Shown here one piece after another: positions 1-9,079 of a DNA stretch of 64,000 nucleotides. The DNA lies in assembly GCF_018131075.1 (NCBI RefSeq), contig NZ_JAFCLS010000029.1:51636-115635 (forward strand), written 5' to 3'. Every line of letters starts with the position of its first letter. Position 1 is the stretch's first letter. The notes beneath the pieces are model-generated. The model made no database searches and had not been told where the DNA came from. It saw only the letters and a list, made by a program, of their open reading frames with translations. Source of the stretch: Bradyrhizobium sp. JYMT SZCCT0428. GTDB lineage: Bacteria; Pseudomonadota; Alphaproteobacteria; Rhizobiales; Xanthobacteraceae. The translations under genes and the position numbers were made by a program.

Positions 1-1
1 A

Positions 2-979
2 AAGCTGACACGGCGAACGTTCGTGACTGGTTCGGCGACGGTGTTGTGCGCCCCGTCCGTGAGGACCGAGGCGCAATCCTCATGGCCCACGCGCCAGATT
101 CGCATTCTCGTGCCGTATCCGGCGGGCGGCCAGACGGACGGCATCGCGCGCGCTTTCGGCGACTATTTGGCACGGCAGGTGGGAAAGACGGTCATCGTCG
201 AGAACAAGGCCGGCGCAGGCGGCGTCATCGGCGTGGCGGAAGCCAAACGCGCAGAACCTGACGGTACCACCATCCTGTGCACGATTTCTTCGTCACTCAT
301 CCAAAACCGTCTTACGGTGAAAGACCTACCCTACGATCCCGAAAGAGACTTCATTTATCTGACGATGGTCAGCGGCGCCGGGGGGCCGGTGGTGGCGGCG
401 AAGAAGACCGGAGCAAAAAATCTTCGCGAGTTCATTGAGTATGGAAAAAAAGTCGGCAGCCTGAACTGGGGATCGTACGGCGTGGGCTCGACGCCGCACG
501 TCCTCATAGCGACAATGGCGAAGCAATACGGCATTCAATTTCAGGTCATCCAATATCGCGGCGAGGCGCCGATGTGGAATGACATCGCGGGGCAGACGCT
601 GGATGGCGCGGCGGGAAGCTATGCCGCAGCAGCACCCGTCATCCAGGCGGGAACCGGAAACCTGATCGGCGTGGTAGGCAGCCGCCTGCCACCCTATCCG
701 GACACGCCTACAATGACCGAACAGGGCGCCGTCGGCGACTTCTACGACCTGCGCGCATTCACCACCTTCGCCGTACCAACCGGAACACCGCAGGATATCG
801 TCCAGCGGATCTCGGAGCTGTTGATACAGGCCGGATCCGACTCCAAGGTCCAGCAGATGCTGACCAACTTCATTCTGAGTTCGCCTGCCAATCTTGAAAC
901 GACAGCCCGTGTTTTCAAGCGCGACAGCGATGTGATGCTCGGTATCCTGCGCGATCTTGGCGTCAAGCCATCGGAGTGA
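2..979 (+). CDS. Bug/TctC-family substrate-binding protein, 5' truncated
   Basis: This is a periplasmic solute receptor of the Bug (TctC) family, which binds carboxylates for tripartite tricarboxylate transporters or acts as an orphan receptor. The Bug signature YPAGGQTDGIARAF and the following VENKAGAGGVIG are visible near the N-terminus. Codons upstream of the GTG at 23 continue in frame to the window edge and read LTRRTFVTGSATVL, a twin-arginine-like signal, so the true start probably lies outside the window and export may be by Tat. No membrane partners (TctA/TctB) are visible here. The ligand cannot be inferred. Confidence 0.88.
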   Translation, partial: KLTRRTFVTGSATVLCAPSVRTEAQSSWPTRQIRILVPYPAGGQTDGIARAFGDYLARQVGKTVIVENKAGAGGVIGVAEAKRAEPDGTTILCTISSSLIQNRLTVKDLPYDPERDFIYLTMVSGAGGPVVAAKKTGAKNLREFIEYGKKVGSLNWGSYGVGSTPHVLIATMAKQYGIQFQVIQYRGEAPMWNDIAGQTLDGAAGSYAAAAPVIQAGTGNLIGVVGSRLPPYPDTPTMTEQGAVGDFYDLRAFTTFAVPTGTPQDIVQRISELLIQAGSDSKVQQMLTNFILSSPANLETTARVFKRDSDVMLGILRDLGVKPSE

Positions 980-1018
980 TTACCGAGCGGCCGATGAGGC
1001 CGCCAGCGCAACAACGGA

Positions 1019-1468
1019 CTATTTTCGATACACCGCGTTCGGATCGAACAGTCGGTCCGCATCGACAAACGACAGCTGCGTGCCGCCATCGCCCGTCGTC
1101 ACTGCGCGGTAGAAGCACGACTGCCGGCCGGTGTGACAGGCCGCGCCGTGCTGCTCGACCCGAATCCAGATCGCGTCCTGATCGCAATCCATCCGCATCT
1201 CGACCACGCGCTGGGTGTGTCCGGAGCTCTCGCCCTTGCGCCACAGGCGCCCGCGCGAGCGGCTGAAGTACCAGGCCTCGCCGCTGGCGATGGTCTTGCG
1301 CAGTGCTTCGTCGTTCATGTGCGCGACCATCAGCACGTCGCCGGTCGCAGCATCGGTCGCCACGCAGGTCAGAAGACCCGACGCGTCGAATTTGGGCTGG
1401 AACGCCAGCCCTTCCTCGCGGTCGTTGATATCTGCGGATGTGGACACGGTGGGCCTCGCGAATTCCAT
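1019..1468 (-). CDS. hisI: Phosphoribosyl-AMP cyclohydrolase
   Basis: HisI opens the adenine ring of phosphoribosyl-AMP in the third step of histidine biosynthesis, in the cytoplasm. At 149 residues this is the single-domain form, without a fused HisE. Conserved elements are visible: GEAWYFSRSRGRLWRKGESS, the metal-binding MDCDQDA and the zinc-site CHTGRQSCF. It lies just downstream of folE on the same strand with a short repeat-bearing gap between them. The start chosen is the ATG at 1468. Confidence 0.95.
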   Translation of the reverse strand: MEFARPTVSTSADINDREEGLAFQPKFDASGLLTCVATDAATGDVLMVAHMNDEALRKTIASGEAWYFSRSRGRLWRKGESSGHTQRVVEMRMDCDQDAIWIRVEQHGAACHTGRQSCFYRAVTTGDGGTQLSFVDADRLFDPNAVYRK

Positions 1469-1520
1469 AGCGTTTTCGAGCGAAGTGGATACCGGTTCGC
1501 GTGAAGAAAACGCGTCAAAA
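1468..1520. repeat. Interspersed short repeat, copy 1
   Basis: The segment starts agcgttttcgagcgaagtgg, continues with an ataccggttcgc-type core and ends gaaaacgcgtcaaaa. The same beginning and end recur at 33056-33150, where the middle is longer. The ends (gcgttttc / gaaaacgc) are complementary, so it can fold into a hairpin between folE and hisI. Confidence 0.7.
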
Positions 1521-1535
1521 TAAAGGAAAGCGAGG

Positions 1536-2240
1536 TTACCGGGCCGGTCCTCGCACCATGGACAGGAAACGCGCCTGCTCCGCCGGATTGTCGCGGAACA
1601 TGCCGGTATAGCGGCTGGTGAAGGTCATCGCACCGTGCTTGGCGACGCCGCGCACCGACATGCAGGTATGCTCCGCCTCGATCACGACGGCAACGCCGCG
1701 GGGTTTTAGCACCTCGTCGATCGCGGCTGCGATCTGCGCGGTGAGATGCTCCTGCGTCTGCAGGCGGCGCGCGAAGATATCGGTCAGGCGCGCGAGCTTC
1801 GACAACCCCACGACCCGCTCGACCGGCGTATAGGCGATATGCGCCTTGCCGTAGAACGGCATCATGTGATGCTCGCATTGGGAGGTGAATTCGATGTCGC
1901 GGATCAGGACGAAATCGTCATAGCCCGCGGTTTCACCAAACGTGCGGTCGAGCACCTCGGCCGGGCACTGGTGATAGCCCTGGTAGAGTTCATCGAAGGC
2001 CTCGACGACCCGGCGCGGGGTGTCGAGCAAGCCCTCACGACCGGGGTTCTCGCCGATATAGCTGAGCAGCGTATGGACGGCCGCTTCGGCCTCGGCGCGC
2101 GACGGGCGCGGCTGATCGGCACGGACGGCGGCGGCCAGGAATTCGGCGGGATCGAGTTCGGCGGGACGGGTGTCCGGGGCCACGTCAGGGGATTTGACCT
2201 CAGTCTTGCTGGGACGAAGGGATTTGATCAATGCGTCCAT
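1536..2240 (-). CDS. folE: GTP cyclohydrolase I
   Basis: FolE converts GTP to 7,8-dihydroneopterin triphosphate, the first committed step of tetrahydrofolate synthesis. The 234-residue protein carries NPGREGLLDTPRRV at the start of the catalytic domain, the zinc-binding SQCEHHMMPFYGKAHIAY and the second zinc cysteine in EAEHTCMSVRG. The first 50 or so residues are a poorly conserved extension common in alphaproteobacteria. It is upstream of hisI on the same strand and divergent from the IscU-like gene at 2475. Confidence 0.96.
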   Translation of the reverse strand: MDALIKSLRPSKTEVKSPDVAPDTRPAELDPAEFLAAAVRADQPRPSRAEAEAAVHTLLSYIGENPGREGLLDTPRRVVEAFDELYQGYHQCPAEVLDRTFGETAGYDDFVLIRDIEFTSQCEHHMMPFYGKAHIAYTPVERVVGLSKLARLTDIFARRLQTQEHLTAQIAAAIDEVLKPRGVAVVIEAEHTCMSVRGVAKHGAMTFTSRYTGMFRDNPAEQARFLSMVRGPAR

Positions 2241-2474
2241 GTCTTCTCCGTTCGACCGGTCCTTCAGACCGGAGTGTCACCGGGCAGACGGGGCGGCTTC
2301 GCCGCCGGACGCCTGAGTCCCCTTGAACCTAGCACCACCGGGGTAGAATTGGCTTCCAATCAGGCCGCCGTGGCAATATGGCCGGACTGTATTTCCGCCA
2401 TGACCGTCCATATATAGGACGGTGAAACCCTGCCGCCAAGGGCGGTTCCGCCCACGGGCCCGAGACCTCGCTCC

Positions 2475-2918
2475 ATGCTGAACGACATTTACAACAAGCG
2501 CATCATCGAGTTGGCCGGCAATATCCCCCGTCTGGGCCGCCTCCCCGACCCCGACGCCAGCGCCACCGCCCATTCCAAACTGTGCGGTTCCACCGTCAAG
2601 ATCGACCTCAAGATGGACGGGCCGGTGGTTTCCGACTTCGCCCATGACGTGAAGGCCTGCGCCCTCGGACAGGCCTCCTCCTCCATCATGGCAAGCCATG
2701 TCATCGGCTCGACCGCGAGCGAGCTGCGCGAGTTGCGCGAGACCGTGCGCAAGATGCTGAAGGAAAACGGCCAGCCGCCGCAGGGCAAATGGGCCGACAT
2801 CGCGCTGCTGGAGCCGGTGCGCGACTACAAGGCCCGCCACGCCTCGACCATGCTGACCTTCGATGCCGTGGTCGATGCCATCGGCCAGATCGAGGCCAGG
2901 GCGAAGCAGCCGGCGTAG
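2475..2918 (+). CDS. IscU/NifU-N-like iron-sulfur cluster scaffold protein
   Basis: A 147-residue protein of the IscU/SufU/NifU N-terminal fold, which assembles nascent Fe-S clusters on conserved cysteines. Two cysteines are in the expected places, SKLCGS (about residue 39) and VKACALGQASSS (about residue 67). The third cysteine of classical IscU is not present: the equivalent stretch reads ARHASTMLTFDAV. It may therefore be a variant scaffold or a chaperone-like homologue. It is divergent from folE. Confidence 0.85.
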   Translation: MLNDIYNKRIIELAGNIPRLGRLPDPDASATAHSKLCGSTVKIDLKMDGPVVSDFAHDVKACALGQASSSIMASHVIGSTASELRELRETVRKMLKENGQPPQGKWADIALLEPVRDYKARHASTMLTFDAVVDAIGQIEARAKQPA

Positions 2919-2937
2919 GCGCAGCAGAAAACCCTCT

Positions 2938-3040
2938 CCGTCATTCCGGGGCACGCGAAGCGTGAACCTCAGATGCGCATTGCGCATCGGGGAATCTCGA
3001 GATTCCGGGTTCGATGCTGCGCATCGCCGCGGAATGACGG
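2938..3040. repeat. REP-like palindromic intergenic element
   Basis: The outer ends ccgtcattccg and cggaatgacgg are inverted, and smaller inverted pairs lie inside (tgcgcattgcgca; aatctcgagatt). It sits between two convergent genes and could act as a bidirectional terminator. Elements with these ends are common in Bradyrhizobium-type genomes (recalled, not searched). Confidence 0.7.
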
Positions 3041-3052
3041 CTGGTATTGAAG

Positions 3053-3988
3053 CTACTTCTGCGGCTGAGTCTGCGCCGGCGCGGCGGTGCCACCGGTGGG
3101 AACCGCAGCTTCGGCGGTCTTGGTCGACTTCGCCGGATGCACGGGCGCCTGCTCTTCGACCGCGGAGCTGACGAAGCGATCCTGCGTCGGCTTGGACTTC
3201 AGTTCGGCAACCGGCGTCGATGAGTCACGCGGCAGCACGTCGGCCGCGGCGTCAGTCGTGATGAGGTTGGTCAGCCGCAATTCGGCGGCCGACAATTTGT
3301 GCAGATCTTCCCACGGCGGCACGCTGAGCGCGAGCGACAACAGATCGCCGGTTCCGCCCATGTCGAAGGTGAACTTGGCGAGCCGGCCGATGTCACGCTC
3401 CACGATCATCAGGTCCTGCGCGGTGTAGCTTGCCGCCTTGGCGTCGTCGGCGCGATCGCCCATCCAGATCTGATGCACGCGGACATGGGAGGCCGGCGAC
3501 ACATAACGCGTCTTGCCGGACAGCAGCAGGAACACGCACATCGACTCGCAATAGGCTTCCGGAACGACATGAACGCGTTCGCCCTGCGCCGTCTGCGTGC
3601 GCACGGTGGTGCCGACCGTCGTCAGCGCGCCGAGGGCACGGAACCTGCGGCCGAGCGCAATGGAATCGTTGACCGAACCGCCGCTGGAATCGAGCACGAT
3701 GGTGGCGCCGCCAAGCTGGCGATCGCGCGCGAACTCTTCGAATGCTTTGGGACTGTCCGCGGTGACGATGCCGACGGCGGAGACCCAGCCCTTGCAGTCC
3801 GGCTGGCATGCGACCCACTTGAAGTGCATCGGCAGTTTGCGTTCTTCGAGGGACACGCCGGCGTGCGCCGAGTTGACCGGCGTCGTGATCTCGCCAGGCA
3901 ATGCGATACAAAGGGCGGTGGCACCGAGCAGCGCCAGGCCGCGAATTTTAGCCGACGTCACAAACCTCAATTTGGTTCCTTCCCCCAA
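3053..3988 (-). CDS. Secreted COG3904-like (ClpP-fold-like) hypothetical protein
   Basis: A 311-residue exported protein with a signal peptide at about residues 12-43 ending near AHAGVS. The core resembles periplasmic ClpP/crotonase-fold proteins: VLDSSGGSVNDSIALGRRFR, then YCESMCVFLLLSGKTR and SHVRVHQIWMG, which would supply a serine and a histidine. The last 70 residues are low-complexity and rich in Pro, Ala and Thr. Peptidase activity is inference; many members are annotated only as hypothetical. It converges on the IscU-like gene across a REP-like repeat. Confidence 0.75.
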   Translation of the reverse strand: MGEGTKLRFVTSAKIRGLALLGATALCIALPGEITTPVNSAHAGVSLEERKLPMHFKWVACQPDCKGWVSAVGIVTADSPKAFEEFARDRQLGGATIVLDSSGGSVNDSIALGRRFRALGALTTVGTTVRTQTAQGERVHVVPEAYCESMCVFLLLSGKTRYVSPASHVRVHQIWMGDRADDAKAASYTAQDLMIVERDIGRLAKFTFDMGGTGDLLSLALSVPPWEDLHKLSAAELRLTNLITTDAAADVLPRDSSTPVAELKSKPTQDRFVSSAVEEQAPVHPAKSTKTAEAAVPTGGTAAPAQTQPQK

Positions 3989-4213
3989 GCCCTAACGGCG
4001 AGCAACGGCAATGGCCCCACTTCAACGCCACATGATTCTGTCATGCTGGCGTTATGAAAAAGGTAACCGTGCGCCTTGCGAGCGTCCATAGTACCTTTGC
4101 TGCATCGCCAATAAACCATCGGATAATTTCCAACTGTGGCGTAAATATCTGCGTATGTTCAGTTCCTTACCGTGGAACCCCGCAAGAGTACGGAGATCAT
4201 TCGGGCAAGCCAT

Positions 4214-4588
4214 ATGGAACAGTCATTCATGCCGTCATCACAGTGCACAAAATCACATTGCACCAAATCACACTGCATGGATTGTGCCACGACGGTCCGG
4301 CGCCTGCCCCGCAACGCGGGGCGCGGCCTGATCTGGATTTATCGTCACACGCTGTCGCCGCTGGTCGGCTACAACTGCCGGCATTTGCCGACCTGCTCGG
4401 TCTATGGCGACGAGGCCATCGAGCGCTTCGGTCTTTGGGGCGGGGGATGGATGACGCTGGCGCGGATATTACGCTGTCAGCCCTGGGGCACGTCCGGCAT
4501 CGACAACGTCCCGATCGTAAAACCGCCGGACGCGCGATGGTATCTGCCGTGGCGCTACGGCCGATGGCGGGGCGTCAACGCGCCGTAG
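4214..4588 (+). CDS. yidD: Membrane protein insertion efficiency factor YidD
   Basis: YidD is a small inner-membrane-associated protein that helps YidC/Sec insert membrane proteins. The diagnostic pattern is clear: GLIWIYRHTLSPLVGYNCRH, then LPTCSVYGDEAIERFG, GGGWMTLARILRCQPWG and a closing GIDNVP. The start is uncertain. The frame is open from a GTG at 4172, ATGs follow at 4214, 4229 and 4277, and only 4277 would avoid the odd Cys-rich leader. That leader contains a tandem CTKSH repeat. Unlike the classic arrangement it is not beside rpmH/rnpA. Confidence 0.88.
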   Translation: MEQSFMPSSQCTKSHCTKSHCMDCATTVRRLPRNAGRGLIWIYRHTLSPLVGYNCRHLPTCSVYGDEAIERFGLWGGGWMTLARILRCQPWGTSGIDNVPIVKPPDARWYLPWRYGRWRGVNAP

Positions 4589-4635
4589 CGCTGCGTGATG
4601 AGTGAACACGACACATTGAAATCAAGCCGAACGAG

Positions 4636-5904
4636 CTAGCGCCAGAAGAAGAACCCGCCTCTCGGCTGCGGTTCGATCGGCGCCGGCGGACGCGGCTTTC
4701 TGGGACGCGGCGGCGGCGGTGGTGGCGGCTCGGCCGATGACGTCTCCTGGCTGCCAGAGCCGTCGTCGGGCAACCTGACCGACAGCAGCAGGTTGGATTC
4801 ATGCGTGCGCCAGCGATAGCCGATACCGAAATCCATCGGCTGCGCGCGCCTGAACAGCTCGGCATAGGATTGCTGATATCGTCCAGGGAACTCGTCGATC
4901 GGGCCGGCATAACGGCCGAACGGAAAGAAGCGCCATTTCTTCGGGCTGTAGTAGTGAAGCGGAACGCCGGAATCGTCCTGGATGATGGTGGCGCTGTTGG
5001 CGAGGATGTAATCACGTACCGTGGTGAAATTGCCAAAGTGCAGCAAATAGGACGCGCTCTTGATCAGGCTGTTGCCGGGCGCCAGCGTCGAACAGAACTT
5101 CAGGAAGCCCGTGACCTTGACGCCGGAATTGGAAAGATCGGTCGAGAAATAATACAGCGTCTTTTCCGCGCCGTCGCTGCCGGCGAAGACGATGCGCGTG
5201 CCGCGCACCGCGTTCGGCCCGGGGTTCTCGTTGCCGAAATACGCCGCGCCCTTGTCGTCCAGCGCCACCGGCGTGACGCTGCGGATGGTCTTGCCCGAGC
5301 GCGCCAGGAACACATAGAGGACCGGCAAGGTGCCGTTGATCTGGCCGGCACTCAGATCGGTCTTCATCTGCTTGGTGATGAAGAAGCTGAAGCTCAGGAT
5401 CGAACTCAGCGAACGTTCCACGCTGTGGAGCGCGGCGCCGACGCCGCCGCGCGGCAGTCTCGTCAGATCCGGCACCGAGCCCGGCGGCTCGAGCGCGCTC
5501 AGCACATAGGTCGACGCCTTTGAGTAGAACGCGTTGGCATAGAGGAAGTCCGGCCCCGAGAACATGTAGAACATGGTCGGCCGCGGCGCCGCCAGATTGC
5601 TGTCCGCCCAGGCGCGGATCTTCGACAATTGCCGTTGCTCGAGCTGCGCGAACGCATTGTCGAAGAATTTGGCGTGGCGCTGCCAGGCCGGCTCCCTGGT
5701 CAGCGGCATCAGCGGCGAGTCGGCCGAGGGCATCATGCCGGCGAGAAACCTGGCGGTATCGTCGGCGGTTGCCGGGTCGGCGGCACGCGCGGGCAACATC
5801 ACCACGATCAACATCGCGGCCACCAGCACTACGATTCTCAACGAGGCAATTCTCACCGCGGCAATTTTCAACGAGGCAATTTTCAACGAGGCGTGCATCT
5901 TCAT
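4636..5904 (-). CDS. Secreted hypothetical protein with repeat-expanded signal peptide
   Basis: I do not recognise this 422-residue protein. It has a signal peptide (hydrophobic core VVLVAAMLIVVMLPARA, cleavage near residue 42), a globular domain of about 330 residues with many aromatic residues, and a proline-rich tail (EPPPPPPPRPRKPRPP) ending FFFWR. The n-region of the signal peptide is built from repeated SLKIA-like units encoded by four 15-bp tandem repeats. It lies 4 bp from, and overlaps, the end of the permease gene upstream on the same strand, so the two are probably cotranscribed. Confidence 0.75.
   Translation of the reverse strand: MKMHASLKIASLKIAAVRIASLRIVVLVAAMLIVVMLPARAADPATADDTARFLAGMMPSADSPLMPLTREPAWQRHAKFFDNAFAQLEQRQLSKIRAWADSNLAAPRPTMFYMFSGPDFLYANAFYSKASTYVLSALEPPGSVPDLTRLPRGGVGAALHSVERSLSSILSFSFFITKQMKTDLSAGQINGTLPVLYVFLARSGKTIRSVTPVALDDKGAAYFGNENPGPNAVRGTRIVFAGSDGAEKTLYYFSTDLSNSGVKVTGFLKFCSTLAPGNSLIKSASYLLHFGNFTTVRDYILANSATIIQDDSGVPLHYYSPKKWRFFPFGRYAGPIDEFPGRYQQSYAELFRRAQPMDFGIGYRWRTHESNLLLSVRLPDDGSGSQETSSAEPPPPPPPRPRKPRPPAPIEPQPRGGFFFWR
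5834..5893. repeat. Four 15-bp tandem repeats in the signal-peptide coding region
   Basis: Units at 5834, 5849, 5864 and 5879 share the consensus attytcaacgaggca. On the minus strand they encode consecutive five-residue units (SLKIA, SLKIA, AVRIA, SLRIV) that add positive charges ahead of the hydrophobic core. Confidence 0.9.
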
Positions 5905-7274
5905 TCGCTGCCCGCAGACGCGGCCACCGGGCCCGGATCGGCCCGCTTTCGGAAAACGGCGTAAATCAGAAGCCCTGAAAGCATGATCAAAACACCAAGG
6001 AACACCCGCAGCGGTTGTTCGGTCAAAAGATAGTACATCATGAAGCCGGTCACGAGCAGGAATACCAGCGGGGTGACCGGGTATCCCCAGGCGCGATAGG
6101 GTCGCGGCAGGTCGGGATGCGTGATGCGCAGCTTGATGACGCCGAGCACGGTGAAGAACGAACAGAACAACAATGCGAACTGGATGAATTCGAGCACGGC
6201 TTCAAAACTGCGCGTGAACAGCATCAGGCTCGCCACCGTCAGCTGAAAGAGAATGGCCCAGGCCGGCGCGCCGCCGGTCGACCGGCGCGCGAACGGGCGC
6301 AGCACCGGAATGTCCTCGCCCATGGTCATCATCACGCGCGGTCCGATCCACATCATCGCGCTGATCGAGGAGATCAGCCCGAAGCAGATCATCGCGCCGA
6401 CGATGCGGCCGCCGAACTCGCCGAAGATGTAACTGCCGGAGACGCGGGCAACGTCGAGCTGGCCCGCCAGCTTGTCGATCGGCGCCGAGTGCAGGAACAC
6501 CGCGTTCAGCGCCACATACAGCACCAGCACGATCAGCGTCCCCGTCAGCATCGCGCGCGGCACGTTGCGCTCCGGATCGTGCACCTCGCCGATGATGTAG
6601 GTCGCCGCATTCCAGCCCGAGAACGAATACATCACGAACACCAGGCTGATCGCGAACGGCGCGCTGACGATGTGGGAGAAGTCGGACGCCGACGGCGCGA
6701 ACGACAACGGCTGTGGCGTCGCCATCAGAAATCCGGCGACCAGGAAGGCCACGATCAGCAGCACCTTGAGGATGGTCGCGATCAACTGGAAGGTGCTGGA
6801 GTGCCTGACGCCGGTGAGCTGCACCAGCGACACCAGCCAGACCACGCCGATGGCGAGTGCCAGCGGTGGCGCGTCCGGAAAGACCGATTTGCCGTATTCG
6901 CCGAACGCCATCGCGGCGAGTGCGACGGGCGCCGCAAAACCGACCGTCGCCGACACCCAGCCCGCCACAAAACCGAAGGCCGGGTGAAAGGCGCGGCCGA
7001 GAAAGTTGTACTCGCCGCTCGAGCGCGGAAACATCGCCCCGAGCTCGCTATAGGCAAACACCCCGCACAGCGCGACGATACCGCCGACGGTCCACAGCAA
7101 CAGGATCGAGAAGCCGGAAGGGATGTCCTTGACCTGAAATCCCAGGCTGGTGAAGACGCCAACGCCGACCATGTCGGCAACGACGATGGAGATCGCTACC
7201 ACGACCGAAATGGTCGAGCCGCCGCCGGGACGCGGGCCGGACCATGCCGCGCTGCCCGTTTCTGATGCCGCCAT
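5901..7274 (-). CDS. APC-superfamily amino acid permease
   Basis: An integral membrane transporter of the amino acid-polyamine-organocation superfamily with about 12 hydrophobic segments. The N-terminal signature DMVGVGVFTSLGFQ matches the glycine-rich first helix of APC permeases, and FSGWNAATYIIGEVHDPERN in the middle is a typical APC motif. The frame is open to 7340, but I prefer the ATG at 7274 because the extra 22 residues are not transporter-like. The substrate is not predictable. It is followed with overlap by the secreted protein at 4636. Confidence 0.9.
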   Translation of the reverse strand: MAASETGSAAWSGPRPGGGSTISVVVAISIVVADMVGVGVFTSLGFQVKDIPSGFSILLLWTVGGIVALCGVFAYSELGAMFPRSSGEYNFLGRAFHPAFGFVAGWVSATVGFAAPVALAAMAFGEYGKSVFPDAPPLALAIGVVWLVSLVQLTGVRHSSTFQLIATILKVLLIVAFLVAGFLMATPQPLSFAPSASDFSHIVSAPFAISLVFVMYSFSGWNAATYIIGEVHDPERNVPRAMLTGTLIVLVLYVALNAVFLHSAPIDKLAGQLDVARVSGSYIFGEFGGRIVGAMICFGLISSISAMMWIGPRVMMTMGEDIPVLRPFARRSTGGAPAWAILFQLTVASLMLFTRSFEAVLEFIQFALLFCSFFTVLGVIKLRITHPDLPRPYRAWGYPVTPLVFLLVTGFMMYYLLTEQPLRVFLGVLIMLSGLLIYAVFRKRADPGPVAASAGSE

Positions 7275-7370
7275 TTCGACCGTACCTTCAGCGCCGCACG
7301 CCTGAACCCTCATGGTGCAGGCTGGCGCCGCCCAATTCAAGCAGCGTTAACAACGATTTAAATCAGGCAG

Positions 7371-7402
7371 AGATTTGGGTATCCAGATACCCAACGATCT
7401 CT
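7371..7402. promoter_or_regulatory. Inverted repeat upstream of the permease
   Basis: agat-ttgggtatc-cag-ataccca-acgatct forms an imperfect dyad between the divergent permease and hydrolase genes. Its position fits an operator, but no regulator can be named. Confidence 0.35.
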
Positions 7403-7651
7403 TCGGCCTTTGCAGTGCACCCCGACATTGCGAAAACAAGATGGCGGGGGCTCACAATCAGGACACGATTGGATGGTCTCCTCGGGACTTCCGGATGTGG
7501 GGAGCTTTCTCCGGAAGCTTAACGTCGCCTAAACACGATCGAGGTACGCCGGTTAACGGTGGATCTTGGGTGGTTCTCAGGTGGTCCTTGGGGCACGGGG
7601 TGGATGGTCGGAGCGGATCCGAAATTCCAGATAGATCATCGCGCGAACCGG

Positions 7652-8908
7652 GTGATTTCCCCGGCGACGCAGCGCCATGCTCAGCCCCGGCATGCCCATC
7701 CTCGTCGTTGGCGCTGGGTCGCCGTCGCTTCGCTTTTTGCACCCCTGTCCTTTGTCCTAGTTCAATGCGGCAAGGCGCCCAGCGCGGACATGCTGGCAGC
7801 GAACGCCCACGCCACCGCCGGCGACAGTTTTGAAGACCGCTTCCCGCAGCCGCGATTCGCCGACCGTTTCCCGACCGCCAGCGAAAGCCTACAACAGGTA
7901 CAGCAGCAAGTTGCGTTGGCCCCGGCGCAACGCAAGGTGCGAACCGAGCCGGTCAGGGTCGCCTCGCTCAATCCCACGCTGACGCTTCCGCGCCAGAGCG
8001 AGCGCGAAGAACTGACCACGCTGGTCAGCATGAAATCCTCCGCCTTCCCCTATTTCGGCACCAATCCGCGCTCCGAGGCGCCGTTCCTCAACATCACCAA
8101 GGGCGATCGCAAGGGCCATCGCAGCTATGGCGGCCGGGTCTATTGGCAGGATGAGACCTACAATGACAGCCGCGTGCTGGTGCACGTCCCCGAGACCTTC
8201 GACGTCCGCAAGCCCGGCGTGATCGTGGTGTTCTTCCACGGCAACGGCGCGACGCTGGAACGCGATGTCCGCGACCGCCAATTGGTGCCGCAGCAGATTT
8301 CGGATTCCGGTGTGAACGCCGTGCTGCTGGCGCCGCAGCTGGCGGTGAACGCCGCCGATTCCAGCGCCGGCAAGTTCTGGCAGCCCGGCGGCTTCAAACG
8401 CTTCATGGACGAGTCGGCGACCCACCTCGCCCGCCTCACCGGCGATCCGAAATCGGCGCAGGCGTTCGCCAACATGCCGATCGTAATTGTCGGCTATAGC
8501 GGCGGCTTCCTGCCGACCGCCTGGAGCCTCGACGTCGGTGGCGCGACCAACCGCGTCCGCGGCGTGTTCCTGCTCGACGCCGTCTATGGCGAACTCGACA
8601 AGTTCGCCAGCTGGATCGCGAACAACCGCTCCGGCTTCTTCGTCAGCTCCTACACCCGCTACACCAAGCGCCGGGACCAGGAACTGATGTCGATGCTGCG
8701 CGACAAGGGAATCACCGTCACCGAGAACATGGACGGGCCGCTGCGGCCCGGCAGCGTCGTGTTCGTGCAGACGCGGGACGGCATCACCCATCGCAGCTAC
8801 GTCACGCAGGCCTGGACCGAGCATCCGGTCAAGGACGTGCTGGTCAAGATGGCGGCTTCGCCACAGCTGACCCGGATCGCCAGCGCGCCGTCACCCGCGA
8901 ACCGGTAA
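7652..8908 (+). CDS. Alpha/beta-hydrolase-like lipoprotein
   Basis: A 418-residue protein with a basic N-terminus, a hydrophobic stretch and a lipobox-like FVLVQC followed by GKAPSAD, suggesting a membrane-anchored lipoprotein. The body has alpha/beta-hydrolase features: VIVVFFHGNGATLERD around the oxyanion-hole strand and IVGYSGGFLPTAW, a GYSGG nucleophile elbow. A C-terminal GITHRSY may hold the histidine. The frame opens at 7559; I chose the GTG at 7652 because it places the signal near the N-terminus. The substrate is unknown. Confidence 0.72.
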   Translation: MISPATQRHAQPRHAHPRRWRWVAVASLFAPLSFVLVQCGKAPSADMLAANAHATAGDSFEDRFPQPRFADRFPTASESLQQVQQQVALAPAQRKVRTEPVRVASLNPTLTLPRQSEREELTTLVSMKSSAFPYFGTNPRSEAPFLNITKGDRKGHRSYGGRVYWQDETYNDSRVLVHVPETFDVRKPGVIVVFFHGNGATLERDVRDRQLVPQQISDSGVNAVLLAPQLAVNAADSSAGKFWQPGGFKRFMDESATHLARLTGDPKSAQAFANMPIVIVGYSGGFLPTAWSLDVGGATNRVRGVFLLDAVYGELDKFASWIANNRSGFFVSSYTRYTKRRDQELMSMLRDKGITVTENMDGPLRPGSVVFVQTRDGITHRSYVTQAWTEHPVKDVLVKMAASPQLTRIASAPSPANR

Positions 8909-9079
8909 TCGGTCGCAGCTTTGCGCTGACATCACTTCCACCTTCCCATCATACCGCTGAATTCCGCTGATCGAATTGTGATGTTGATGGCCCGACGATT
9001 TAGGGCGTGCAGCATTGTTTGGCATGGGCTCGAGCCATAGGGTGTAGCCATTGGGGAATACAACTTCCGGGGATGGATT

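Noticed and set aside
6015..7265. 416-codon plus-strand ORF opposite the permease gene
   Set aside because: Its composition (Arg, His, Gln) is the antisense shadow of a GC-rich membrane-protein gene and it has no motif.
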